From: Paenibacillus sp. JDR-2
Lineage (GTDB): Bacteria; Bacillota; Bacilli; Paenibacillales; Paenibacillaceae
Reading direction: 5' to 3'
NCBI RefSeq assembly: GCF_000023585.1
Contig: NC_012914.1
Span: forward strand, 4,060,001-4,124,000
DNA: 64,000 nt
The number at the start of each line of letters is the position of its first letter. Position 1 is the stretch's first letter. A program made the position numbers and the translations under genes. Below are positions 8,833-17,305 of this stretch, piece after piece. The notes beneath the pieces are model-generated. The model was not told the DNA's origin. It did no database searches and saw nothing but the letters and a program-made list of their open reading frames with translations.

Positions 8833-9615
8833 ATGTTGGACAACGCGAAAATATTAACCGAGGAGCAAGTACGCTATTACCGGGAGAATGGATTCGTACA
8901 AATCGATGACATGTTATCCGCGGAGGAAGTTGAAGAGCTGCGGGGCTATCTGGAAGAGGCGATGTCGGCGCAAAACGGGAGATCCACGCAAACGGCCGCT
9001 TCGGGGGATCTTTATTTCAAAGTGTTGAATCAACGGGTTAATACGTGGCGGGATCATGGCGGAATGGCCCGGTTTGTGTTGTCCCGCCGGTTTGCCGATG
9101 CTGCCAAGCAGTTATCCGGAGCAAGCGGCGTGCGGCTCTTTCACGACCATGCCCTGCTGAAAATGCCCCAGGATTCGAAGCCAACGCCTTGGCACCAGGA
9201 CTTGCCTTACTGGCCAATGAACGAGCCCGGCGCCTTGTCCATCTGGATTGCGCTGGACGATGTGGACGAATATAACGGATGCATGATGCTGGTGCCTAAG
9301 TCGCAAAAAATTAAAAACTTAAAATCGATCGACCTTGTTAATCCCGAAGATATATTCTCCAGCGAAGGGGCCAAGGATGTGGACCGCAATACGGCCGCCG
9401 TTGTCCGGATGAAAGCCGGCAGCTGCTCCTTCCATGACGGTCTCACCTTTCACTATGCGCATGCCAATGAGACGGACAAACCCCGCCGCGCGCTTGCTAT
9501 CGTCTATATGCCCGATGGAACGACTTACAGCGGTGCGAACCATGTATGTACCGACGGGCTTGGCTTCCAGAAGGGCGATGTGCTGACCGGGGGTTTATTC
9601 CCTAGGCTCGCCTGA
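8833..9615 (+). CDS. PhyH-type Fe(II)/2-oxoglutarate dioxygenase
   Basis: A 260-residue jelly-roll protein of the phytanoyl-CoA dioxygenase family. The iron facial triad can be placed: H121 and D123 in PWHQDLPYW, and the distal histidine near H207 in DGLTFHYAH. An arginine pair nearby (KPRRA) suits 2-oxoglutarate binding. The substrate is unknown; bacterial members hydroxylate diverse small molecules. The ATG at 8833 is preferred to the GTG at 8824 because AAAGGGTGA lies five bases before it. The 3' end overlaps the convergent AraC gene at 9595 by 21 bp. Confidence 0.87.
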   Translation: MLDNAKILTEEQVRYYRENGFVQIDDMLSAEEVEELRGYLEEAMSAQNGRSTQTAASGDLYFKVLNQRVNTWRDHGGMARFVLSRRFADAAKQLSGASGVRLFHDHALLKMPQDSKPTPWHQDLPYWPMNEPGALSIWIALDDVDEYNGCMMLVPKSQKIKNLKSIDLVNPEDIFSSEGAKDVDRNTAAVVRMKAGSCSFHDGLTFHYAHANETDKPRRALAIVYMPDGTTYSGANHVCTDGLGFQKGDVLTGGLFPRLA

Positions 9616-10512
9616 TTCGGAGCGTCCTTTCATCCGCTTTCTGTAAAGGCTTGGCGTCTCCCCCGTAAGCTTCTTGAAGACATGATTGAAATGGCTCAAA
9701 TCCTCGTAACCCGTATCCAGCGCAATCCGGGCAATCTTGTCGCTTGAAGCGGCCAACAATTGCTTGGCAAGCTGAATTCGCTGGTCGTTACGGAATTCCA
9801 CGAAGGACATTCCGGTCATTTGGCGGAACAGCAAGGTAAACTTGCTTTGGCTCATGCCCGCCATCTGGCTGATTTGTTCCAGCGACAAAGGATGAGCTTG
9901 ATGACGTTTAATAAATTCGCATATGCGGGCGATCATTTCCCCGTCGTTCTGAATGGAAGGCAAGGAATGGTTCCGGTTATTGGCGTATATGCGGCTAAGG
10001 ATGATAAACAACTCGATTAGCTTAGATTTGATTAGAAATTGATACCCGCTTTCCTTATTTCCGTACTCCTTCATCAGCTGCTCCAATATCCCGCGGATGT
10101 CCATCATTTGCCGGGGAGACAAGGTAAGCTTCGCTTGGAAGGATACATCCGACCGCAGAAACGGCTCCATATAATAAAAGTCGATAAACGAAGTGACTCC
10201 CGATAATACGGCAAGCTCCCGTTCGAGAAGAGCCGGAACGAACAGGACATTCACAACCTCCATCCCTTCGCTCTGCTCGACCGTATACGCATGATCCATG
10301 CCGGGCTCAATAATGAACACATCTCCGGCTGTTATAGGGAATGTATTTCCTTCGTATTCGTGAAGTCCCGAGCCTTGTTTAATAAAGACGAGTTCTACGA
10401 ATTCATGACGATGCAGCGGAATCATCGTACCCTGCTTGAGCTCATAAGGTTCAATATGAAAAAGAAAATGTTCGCTTTCCAGATGCTGATCGCTTTTTAG
10501 CACATCGCTCAT
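9595..10512 (-). CDS. AraC-family transcriptional regulator
   Basis: A 305-residue protein. It has an N-terminal cupin sensor (IPLHRHEFVELVFIKQGSG, GDVFIIEPGMDHAY) and a C-terminal double helix-turn-helix (LEQISQMAGMSQSKFTLLFRQ; then DTGYEDLSHFNHVFKKLTG). The ATG at 10512 is favoured over 10584, since the longer form would start inside the preceding gene and run through a strong palindrome at 10535-10562. It follows the nucleoside hydrolase on the same strand and converges on the PhyH dioxygenase, so either may be its target. Confidence 0.88.
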   Translation of the reverse strand: MSDVLKSDQHLESEHFLFHIEPYELKQGTMIPLHRHEFVELVFIKQGSGLHEYEGNTFPITAGDVFIIEPGMDHAYTVEQSEGMEVVNVLFVPALLERELAVLSGVTSFIDFYYMEPFLRSDVSFQAKLTLSPRQMMDIRGILEQLMKEYGNKESGYQFLIKSKLIELFIILSRIYANNRNHSLPSIQNDGEMIARICEFIKRHQAHPLSLEQISQMAGMSQSKFTLLFRQMTGMSFVEFRNDQRIQLAKQLLAASSDKIARIALDTGYEDLSHFNHVFKKLTGETPSLYRKRMKGRSESGEPRE

Positions 10513-10534
10513 ACGGGTCCCCCGTCCGGTTCTT

Positions 10535-10562
10535 AAGGCGCTTTGCAGCTGCAAAGCGCCTT
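10535..10562. terminator. Perfect 28-bp palindrome, likely hairpin or terminator
   Basis: The segment reads identically on both strands (AAGGCGCTTT stem arms around GCAGCTGC). It sits between the nucleoside hydrolase stop and the AraC start. It can fold into a strong hairpin but has no clear U-tract on either side, so it may be a terminator, a processing site or a protein-binding site. Confidence 0.6.
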
Positions 10563-10580
10563 TGTTGGGCTTATCAGGAA

Positions 10581-11498
10581 TCAACGGAATTGTTTGATCT
10601 TCAGGAACAAGTCCTTAAACACCGCATCGCGGTCAATGTAACGCACATAACGGATAAGATGCCTCGAAGGATCCGAGCTCCACCGGAAGTCTTCCGATAT
10701 GCGGGGACTAGGAAGCAGCTGCGATGGCGCCCAATTCGGGTTATTCAGCCATGCTATCGTAGAGATATCCCAGATAACTCGGGAATAGGCATAATGATCG
10801 TTCGTGCAATCCCGGTAAGTCTCGTACAAATACTGCCCCAGCTCCCCCTCCGGCTGCACGTAATCCCGAATTTCCGATAACGTGGTTCGCAGGTTCGAAG
10901 CCACTCCCATGCACGGGATTAGAACAAGCGGCACGCCGCTGTCCATAATAACTCTTGAGGCATGCAAGTCCTGGAACAAATTAAACTCTCTTGTATCTCC
11001 CCACTCCAACGTATGACCGCCAAGCCAGACCACTACAATCTTTTCTATAATCCCCGGTTCTGTCAAAATGGCGCTTGCCACATTCGTAATCGCGCCTATA
11101 GCCACCACATACAGAGGATCGTCGGCATCGCGCTGCATCGCCCTCTTGATCAGATCATGGACTGCATCACTTTCAACGGGCAACTCGGCCCCTGGCAAGT
11201 ATTGCTCCGAGCCGCGATAAGCCGGAACGTCCTCGCGCTTCAGCAGTTTTCGTATTTTCAGAATCTCGTTATAGCTTTTTGTCATGCCGTCGCCTGGACT
11301 GCTTGATAATTCATTGAAGAACGGTGCGGCGTACAAAGCCTCGACATCCATCCTCTCATTCGAGAGCAGGGAATAGGCTACAGCGAATTGATCGTCAATT
11401 TCGTTAAACGTATCGGTATCGAGAACGATATGGATTTTCCCGGTTGGCGGGGCTAATCTTTGGACCACAAATGATTCGGACAGCTTCGGATACAACAT
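10581..11498 (-). CDS. Inosine-uridine-preferring nucleoside hydrolase family protein
   Basis: A 305-residue protein. The N-terminal calcium-binding aspartate cluster is D27-T-D29 followed by D35-D36 (LDTDTFNEIDDQFA), two residues longer than the classic DTDPGxDD spacing but common in a subgroup of the family. It would split the N-glycosidic bond of ribonucleosides, or hydrolyse a related riboside, in the cytoplasm. A GGAGG site lies eight bases before the ATG. It lies between two AraC genes on the same strand, and a 14-bp palindrome precedes it. Confidence 0.88.
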   Translation of the reverse strand: MLYPKLSESFVVQRLAPPTGKIHIVLDTDTFNEIDDQFAVAYSLLSNERMDVEALYAAPFFNELSSSPGDGMTKSYNEILKIRKLLKREDVPAYRGSEQYLPGAELPVESDAVHDLIKRAMQRDADDPLYVVAIGAITNVASAILTEPGIIEKIVVVWLGGHTLEWGDTREFNLFQDLHASRVIMDSGVPLVLIPCMGVASNLRTTLSEIRDYVQPEGELGQYLYETYRDCTNDHYAYSRVIWDISTIAWLNNPNWAPSQLLPSPRISEDFRWSSDPSRHLIRYVRYIDRDAVFKDLFLKIKQFR

Positions 11499-11531
11499 TT
11501 TCTATTCCTCCATTATCGACTACCCCTATTG

Positions 11532-11545
11532 TGTAAGCCCTTACA
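11532..11545. promoter_or_regulatory. Palindromic operator candidate upstream of the nucleoside hydrolase
   Basis: TGTAAG-CC-CTTACA is a perfect 6-2-6 inverted repeat. On the minus strand it follows a TTGATC -35-like hexamer, so a bound regulator would cover the promoter spacer. No regulator can be assigned. Confidence 0.35.
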
Positions 11546-11585
11546 GGATCAACTTTAAGCCGTTTCGCCCCCAGCGTCAATGCGA

Positions 11586-12410
11586 TTACGGAACCAATCC
11601 GTGCAGCTTCTTGAATGCTTCGGGATTCATCCCGTTCAGCTTGCGGAATACGACGCCGAAATAGCTGGAGCTCTCGAAACCAACCCTGCCCGCTATCTCG
11701 TACATTCGCATCGCAGGATGCTGGAACATAAGCTGCTTGCTGCGTTTAATGCGCTGCTGGTTAATGTATTCCATCGGTCTGATATTCATCGTCTGCTGAA
11801 ACATTCTGCATAAATATTGCGGGGTAACGGTCGCCACTCCTGCCAACTCGATGAGCGTTAACGGTCTTTGCAAATTGTTTTCAATATAATGAAGGACCGG
11901 CTTCACCCGGTCGAACTCCTGATCCGAGTAGGACGGGGACAGCAATTGATATTTGAGATCGATTAACAGGCCGTATAACAGCTTCGAACGTTCGAGGTCG
12001 GCCTCCTGGTCATTGTCCATGGCCAAGGTCAACATCTGTTCCAGCGGTTTGATAAGCTCATTGGTCTTTAGTCTTCCTGTTCCCGATTCGCTAATTCCGG
12101 CGAACAACAGCATCTGATCCGCTTCGCGGCCGTTAAACGATACCCACGATACCTTCCATTTCTGATTCAGAGGCTTATAGGAATGAGGAATATCCGGATA
12201 GAGAAAAAAAACATCGCCGGCTTCCACTTTATACGCCTTGCCGTTCACAACAACCTCTCCAAAGCCCTCCAGTACCTGTTGCATCAAGTAATCGGGAAAG
12301 CCTTCGGGGCGTTCGGTTTCCACTTGATGCTCCCAGTAGCCTACCGTCGTTGCAAAGAGCGGAAGGCCCGATGTTTCATCCTGCGAGCGAAAGAAATAAT
12401 TACCCTCCAT
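11586..12410 (-). CDS. AraC-family regulator divergent from beta-galactosidase
   Basis: A 274-residue protein. It has an N-terminal ligand-binding cupin (VLEGFGEVVVNG, EAGDVFFLYPDIPHSYKP) and a C-terminal AraC/XylS DNA-binding domain (LIELAGVATVTPQYLCRMFQQ; second helix-turn-helix around YEIAGRVGFESSSYFGVVFRK). A GAGG site lies before the ATG at 12410. It is divergent from the GH2 beta-galactosidase across a 116-bp gap that contains inverted repeats (GAATGTA at 12442-12448 with TACATTC at 12471-12477), so it probably regulates that gene. Confidence 0.9.
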   Translation of the reverse strand: MEGNYFFRSQDETSGLPLFATTVGYWEHQVETERPEGFPDYLMQQVLEGFGEVVVNGKAYKVEAGDVFFLYPDIPHSYKPLNQKWKVSWVSFNGREADQMLLFAGISESGTGRLKTNELIKPLEQMLTLAMDNDQEADLERSKLLYGLLIDLKYQLLSPSYSDQEFDRVKPVLHYIENNLQRPLTLIELAGVATVTPQYLCRMFQQTMNIRPMEYINQQRIKRSKQLMFQHPAMRMYEIAGRVGFESSSYFGVVFRKLNGMNPEAFKKLHGLVP

Positions 12411-12526
12411 CAGGAAAACCTCGTTTCATATTTTTAGAGATGAATGTAAAATCCTTATATTTTATAAGTATACATTCCTCACTATACTATGAATATACTA
12501 TCATTGAATTTTAGGAGATGAAAATT

Positions 12527-15500
12527 TTGCGAGCCAAACTTAATTATCAGCCACCTGCAAACGGCTATCCGGAATGGAACAATAATCCTGAAATCTTCCA
12601 AATCAACCGTCTTCCTGCACACGCTTCCATGATGTCGTACAGCTCTGTGGAAGAAGCTTTGAAGGGTGACAAAACGGCTTCCGAACGTTATCTGTCGTTA
12701 AACGGGGTTTGGAAATTCGCCTTTGCCGAGACGCCGGATCAGCGCATTCAGAACTTCTATCAATCGGATTACGATGCCAGCAGCTGGACCGACATGCCCG
12801 TTCCGTCCCATTGGCAGTTCCACGGCTTCGATTATCCGCAATATACGAATATCCGTTATCCATGGATCGAATCGGAACCGGAATTGCAGCCGCCCTTTGC
12901 TCCGACCAAATATAATCCGGTTGGTTCCTATATCCGCAGCTTTCAAGTTCCGCAATCCTGGAGTGGTCAACCGGTATACTTGAGCTTCCAAGGCGTTGAA
13001 TCCGCCTTCTACGTCTGGTTGAACGGCGAGTTGGTCGGCTATAGCGAGGACACCTTTACCCCGTCCGAATTCGATATCACTCCTTATTTAACAAGCGGCG
13101 AGAATAAGCTGGCCGTAGAAGTGTACCGGTGGTGCGATGCAAGCTGGCTGGAGGATCAGGACTTCTGGCGCCTCAGCGGTATTTTCCGCGATGTCTACGT
13201 GTATTCCAAACCAAAGGTGAGTATCACGGACTTCTTTGCGCGTACCCACTTGGATGAAGAGTACCGTAATGCAGAATTAGCAGTTAACGTCACTCTCGAA
13301 AATTATTTTAACGAAGCATCGGAAGGCATCCGCGTTGAAGCCCAATTATATGATGCTAATCAACAGGCCGTATGGACGGAGCCTGTGGCAGTTACCCATT
13401 CGTTCGCAAGCGACGGCGAGCAACAGCTATCGCTGTCCGGTCATGTGGAGAACCCTCTTAAATGGAGCGCCGAAGCACCTCATTTATATACGCTTGTGTT
13501 ATCGGTTAAGAATAATTCCGGCTTGATCGAAACGCATAGCAGCAAGGTGGGCTTCCGAACGTTCGGGATCAAGGACGGATTGATGCGGATTAACGGCAAA
13601 CGGATTATTTTCAAAGGCGCAAACCGCCATGAATTTTCCTGCGATACCGGCCGGGCTTTATCCAAAGAGGATATGATCCGGGATATCACGCTCATGAAAT
13701 CCCATAACATTAATGCGGTTCGTACCTCCCACTACCCGAATCAATCGGTCTGGTATGAGCTATGCGACGAATACGGTTTATACGTCATTGATGAAACGAA
13801 TCTGGAAACGCACGGTTCCTGGACCTTCGGTCAGCAGGATTTGCCCGCGCATACGGTTCCGGGCAGCCATCCGGAGTGGAGAGCCAACGTGCTGGATCGC
13901 TGCAATTCGATGTTTCAGCGGGACAAGAATCATCCTTCGGTTATCATCTGGTCGCTTGGCAATGAATCCTTTGGCGGCGATAACTTTATCGCTATGCATG
14001 ATTATTTGAAGGAAGCCGACCCTACTAGAATTGTGCATTACGAAGGCGTGTTCCATTACCGTCCTTCCGAAGCTGCGTCGGATATCGAATCCACGATGTA
14101 TGTTCGTCCTAACGAGGTAGAGCAATATGCCTTGAATAATCCGAAAAAACCTTATATTCTGTGCGAATACTCCCATGCGATGGGCAACTCTTGCGGCGGG
14201 CTTCATAAATACGCGGAGCTGTTCGACAAATACGAGATTTTGCAAGGCGGATTTATCTGGGATTGGGTAGATCAGGCGATCCGGACCAAAACAGCTGACG
14301 GCGTGGAATATCTGGCCTATGGCGGCGATTTCGGCGAATCCCCGCATGACGGCAACTTCAGCGGCAACGGCCTGCTGTTTGCTGACCGCTCCGTAACTCC
14401 AAAGCTGTTAGAAGTGAAGAAATGCTACCAGAACATTTCGATTTCGGATATCAATCTCGCGGCTCAGACGATTCGCGTAACGAATAAAAACCTGTTCACG
14501 GACCTTGGCGTTTACGATGTGAAATGGGAAATCCAACATGAAGGTAAAACGGTTCAGAAGGATGTTCTGAAGGTGTCGCTGGCACCAGGCGAGACTACGG
14601 AGGTAACAATACCTTATAGCCCTTCGTTCTGCGAGCAAGAAGCGGTGCTGACTATTTCCTTCGTTATTCCGGAGGAATCGAAATGGGCGGAAGCCGGTCA
14701 TGAAATCGCTTGGGAGCAGTTTGTATTGTCGCCGCGCGTGGTGGAGGTTTACAGCAATGTTACCGATGCCGTCCATGCTCCTCTGCAATTAAACGAAGAA
14801 TCCGAGTCGCTGCAAATCAGCAATGACGTGTTGTCGGTTACCTTTAACCGTCTGACTGGCGATATCGTATCCTATCGCTCGGGAGACAAAGAGAAATTGC
14901 TTGAACCGATTCGTCCTAACTTTTGGCGTGCAGCTACCGATAATGACTTCGGAAACAAAATGCCGGAGCGCTGCTCGATTTGGAAGGATGCCGGAAGCAC
15001 AAAGCGTCTTATTCAGTTTACTTGGACCGCGGCACAAGACCGCTGCCATGTCACAACCGTACACCAGCTGGCAACAAATCCTGTATCTTTGCTTACGATC
15101 GGCTATACGGTTCACTCCAACGGCTCGATTGATATTCATGAACAGTTGCTGCCTGGCGGCGACAAGCTTCCTGAAATTCCGGAATTCGGCATGCTGCTCG
15201 TTCTCGACGGCAATCTCGATACTATCTCCTGGTACGGCTTAGGGCCGCAGGATAATTACTGGGATCGTAAAACAGGCGCTAAATTAGGCCAATACAGCGG
15301 TACGGTTAAAGACCAATTTGTCCCTTACCTGCGCCCTCAGGAATGCGGCAATAAGACGGATGTCCGTTATGCAGAGCTTACAAACGGTGCTGATGGGAAC
15401 GGTATTCGCTTTGACAGCGCTGCAGTAATGGAGATCAATGCCCTTCCATGGACGCCGGATGAGCTTGAAGCTAGCGACCACCCGTACAAACTGCCTGTCT

Positions 15501-15640
15501 CGTTCAAAACGGTCGTACGCGTAAACGACAAACAAATGGGCGTTGGCGGCGATGACAGCTGGGGTGCTCCTATTCATCCGGAATATAAGCTATTCGCTAA
15601 CCGGACTTATAGCTTATCCTTCACCCTTTCTTTGATCTAA
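12527..15640 (+). CDS. lacZ: GH2 beta-galactosidase (LacZ type)
   Basis: About 1037 residues, the size of full-length LacZ. Domains in order: sugar-binding, immunoglobulin-like, TIM barrel, second immunoglobulin-like, and the small-chain domain. The acid/base glutamate lies in IIWSLGNESFGG (about residue 480) and the nucleophile in ILCEYSHAMGN (about residue 547). There is no signal peptide, so it works in the cytoplasm. The start is probably TTG at 12527: AGGAG (12513-12517) touches the ATG at 12518 with no spacer but sits nine bases before the TTG. A possible promoter is TTTATA (12461) and TATACT (12484), spaced 17 bases. Substrate range may include other beta-galactosides. Confidence 0.93.
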   Translation: MRAKLNYQPPANGYPEWNNNPEIFQINRLPAHASMMSYSSVEEALKGDKTASERYLSLNGVWKFAFAETPDQRIQNFYQSDYDASSWTDMPVPSHWQFHGFDYPQYTNIRYPWIESEPELQPPFAPTKYNPVGSYIRSFQVPQSWSGQPVYLSFQGVESAFYVWLNGELVGYSEDTFTPSEFDITPYLTSGENKLAVEVYRWCDASWLEDQDFWRLSGIFRDVYVYSKPKVSITDFFARTHLDEEYRNAELAVNVTLENYFNEASEGIRVEAQLYDANQQAVWTEPVAVTHSFASDGEQQLSLSGHVENPLKWSAEAPHLYTLVLSVKNNSGLIETHSSKVGFRTFGIKDGLMRINGKRIIFKGANRHEFSCDTGRALSKEDMIRDITLMKSHNINAVRTSHYPNQSVWYELCDEYGLYVIDETNLETHGSWTFGQQDLPAHTVPGSHPEWRANVLDRCNSMFQRDKNHPSVIIWSLGNESFGGDNFIAMHDYLKEADPTRIVHYEGVFHYRPSEAASDIESTMYVRPNEVEQYALNNPKKPYILCEYSHAMGNSCGGLHKYAELFDKYEILQGGFIWDWVDQAIRTKTADGVEYLAYGGDFGESPHDGNFSGNGLLFADRSVTPKLLEVKKCYQNISISDINLAAQTIRVTNKNLFTDLGVYDVKWEIQHEGKTVQKDVLKVSLAPGETTEVTIPYSPSFCEQEAVLTISFVIPEESKWAEAGHEIAWEQFVLSPRVVEVYSNVTDAVHAPLQLNEESESLQISNDVLSVTFNRLTGDIVSYRSGDKEKLLEPIRPNFWRAATDNDFGNKMPERCSIWKDAGSTKRLIQFTWTAAQDRCHVTTVHQLATNPVSLLTIGYTVHSNGSIDIHEQLLPGGDKLPEIPEFGMLLVLDGNLDTISWYGLGPQDNYWDRKTGAKLGQYSGTVKDQFVPYLRPQECGNKTDVRYAELTNGADGNGIRFDSAAVMEINALPWTPDELEASDHPYKLPVSFKTVVRVNDKQMGVGGDDSWGAPIHPEYKLFANRTYSLSFTLSLI

Positions 15641-15645
15641 ACAAG

Positions 15646-15682
15646 AAAACAAGACCATCCTGGTTCAGGATGGTCTTGTTTT
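15646..15682. terminator. Strong bidirectional terminator
   Basis: A perfect 15-bp stem (AAAACAAGACCATCC with its complement) has a 7-base loop and A/T runs at both ends. It separates the beta-galactosidase and HAD genes, which converge here. Confidence 0.95.
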
Positions 15683-16366
15683 CTATTGGGAGATTAGTTC
15701 GATTAATTGGGATGGTTTCCTCAGCTTCGGAAACTCCGTCCATTTCCCCGCTCGTTCTTCGGGAAGAAACCATGTCGCATGGTAAGCCTGCAGGCCGGAG
15801 TTTATCGCACCGGTTAATTCATTTGAGCCTCCGTCACCAATAAATAAGGAGTCAGACGGCGACACCCCGATTCGTTCACAGGCTAGCTGGTAGATATGCG
15901 GCTCAGGTTTGGCGGTATTTACCGCATAAGAGAAAATCACGTCATCAAAGTACGCGGCTAGTCCGCTGGCTTCCCATGAAGATACCTCTTCCGGCGTGCA
16001 ATTGCTAATGAGGCATAGCTTAATTCCTGCTAAGCGGAGCTGCCCAAGCATCTCCAGAATAGCAGGCTCTATCTGGTTAAACGGAATAGCCTTGGAAGCA
16101 ATTCGTTCATTATGGATGTTGTCGATGGTTTCTTCGGCTGCTTCATGGCCAAGCGTACTCAGTATGTCTCTTAATACGGAAGGGAAATCCGGGAAAGTCC
16201 CGTTCATCCTCTGCACTTGCCTCTTTTTCCACTCCTGCTCGAATAGCTTGGTATCTACCCCGAGCTGTCCGACAAAATGATTCGACCGCGGCGCTTTCCG
16301 TACACCGTTCTCAAACTCGGTAATTAAAGTTTCGAACAAATCAAAGAACACGGCTTGGACTCTCAA
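15683..16366 (-). CDS. HAD-superfamily hydrolase, subfamily IA
   Basis: A 227-residue protein. Motif I is FFDLFETLI: the nucleophilic aspartate is present while the second position is Phe, as in haloacid-dehalogenase-like IA members. Motif II is LISNCTPEE, the lysine is in NTAKPEPHIY, and motif IV is FIGDGGSNE. It is probably a small-molecule phosphatase or dehalogenase; the substrate is unknown. The start is TTG at 16366, with GGAGG just upstream, and overlaps the stop of the UvrA-like gene (TTTTGA), so the two are translationally coupled. Confidence 0.85.
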   Translation of the reverse strand: MRVQAVFFDLFETLITEFENGVRKAPRSNHFVGQLGVDTKLFEQEWKKRQVQRMNGTFPDFPSVLRDILSTLGHEAAEETIDNIHNERIASKAIPFNQIEPAILEMLGQLRLAGIKLCLISNCTPEEVSSWEASGLAAYFDDVIFSYAVNTAKPEPHIYQLACERIGVSPSDSLFIGDGGSNELTGAINSGLQAYHATWFLPEERAGKWTEFPKLRKPSQLIELISQ

Positions 16367-17163
16367 AAGGATCCCTCCAGGTTGGCATGGTAAACGGGAG
16401 ACAAATATTTTAAGCCAATTTTATTTAGATGCAATAGGCGCTCTTCCAACTGCCCTAATTTAGGAGGCGTATCTGATGTCTTTACAGCAGATTCAAGATT
16501 GCGGACGAACAACAGCAGCTCTGGAATAGACAATCTCGAAGTCACATTAATCGTCAGTCCATTTACCGTAACGGACAAGCATTCCATGTCGTAATGACTG
16601 CTTTGGCTGCAATCCGGGCAATGAACAGGTCCTGAAAAATAATCAATAGCTTTTAGATTGCCTTTGCTTGTTGTGCCGGAATCTCTCAGAAACTTTACAT
16701 CGTTCACGCAACCCCTGTAGAAGCCCTGTTTGAGTTTAGATTTATGCTTATAAGTTAGGAGTTCTTTCTTATAACCGTACGATAAAATTTCAATAAAGAC
16801 AGGATCTTGCTCTGCCAACGGACGATCATAGCTGATGCCCAGTACCTCGGCCAATTGCTTAATCATTTCGACCGGTCCGCAATTTGTGCCTGCCCATAAT
16901 AGGACGGCTCCGCGCTTAAGCGACAGCTCGGAGGCAATCATGCGGCGGGGATCAATGTCTATCATAGCCGGATTGCCGCTGCATGCAGAGCAATCTTCAT
17001 TTGTCTTCCGTTCAGAGAAATGGTCCGCTTCCCATCTCTTGCCGTCATCCATTAGATTCCCGCTCCAAGCATATAATTGCTTCAGTCTTTCCTGTACGCT
17101 TGTGATTATGGTAATTAGAGAACTGCGAGGATTAAACTTATCCGTTGCTATCATGGTTTGCAT
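16363..17163 (-). CDS. Stand-alone UvrA-like zinc/insertion module without ATPase motifs
   Basis: A 266-residue protein. Two zinc-type cysteine pairs are C58/C61 (CSACSG) and C182/C185 (CPDC). Between and after them the order of segments follows the UvrA module that precedes its signature motif: DIDPRRMIASELSLKRGAV, EMIKQLAEVLGIS, a second CxxC, LSVTVNGLTI, LSIPELL, and RLLHLNKIGLKYL. In UvrA the last segment is followed by the LSGGEAQR ATPase signature; here the protein ends 9 residues later. Neither a Walker A nor the LSGGE signature is present, so it cannot be an ATPase on its own. The ATG at 17163 is the best start, though its GGGAGG is about 15 bases away and a TTG at 17202 is possible. 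Function unknown. Confidence 0.7.
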   Translation of the reverse strand: MQTMIATDKFNPRSSLITIITSVQERLKQLYAWSGNLMDDGKRWEADHFSERKTNEDCSACSGNPAMIDIDPRRMIASELSLKRGAVLLWAGTNCGPVEMIKQLAEVLGISYDRPLAEQDPVFIEILSYGYKKELLTYKHKSKLKQGFYRGCVNDVKFLRDSGTTSKGNLKAIDYFSGPVHCPDCSQSSHYDMECLSVTVNGLTINVTSRLSIPELLLFVRNLESAVKTSDTPPKLGQLEERLLHLNKIGLKYLSPVYHANLEGSF

Positions 17164-17305
17164 GCTCAGCGATACCGCCCTCCCTAATATTGGAAACAAC
17201 AACTACCACCCACTATAACGAATTCCAGCCTTCCTATCAATCATTCAATATGCTAGTATAGCGAAAAAGAATACGTTCTTACTTCATAAAGGAGGCTCAG
17301 CAAAT

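Noticed and set aside
16330..16350. Loss of the second motif I aspartate in the HAD hydrolase as a sign of inactivation
   Set aside because: FDLFxTL with Phe at that position is normal in haloacid-dehalogenase-like IA proteins, and the other motifs are intact.
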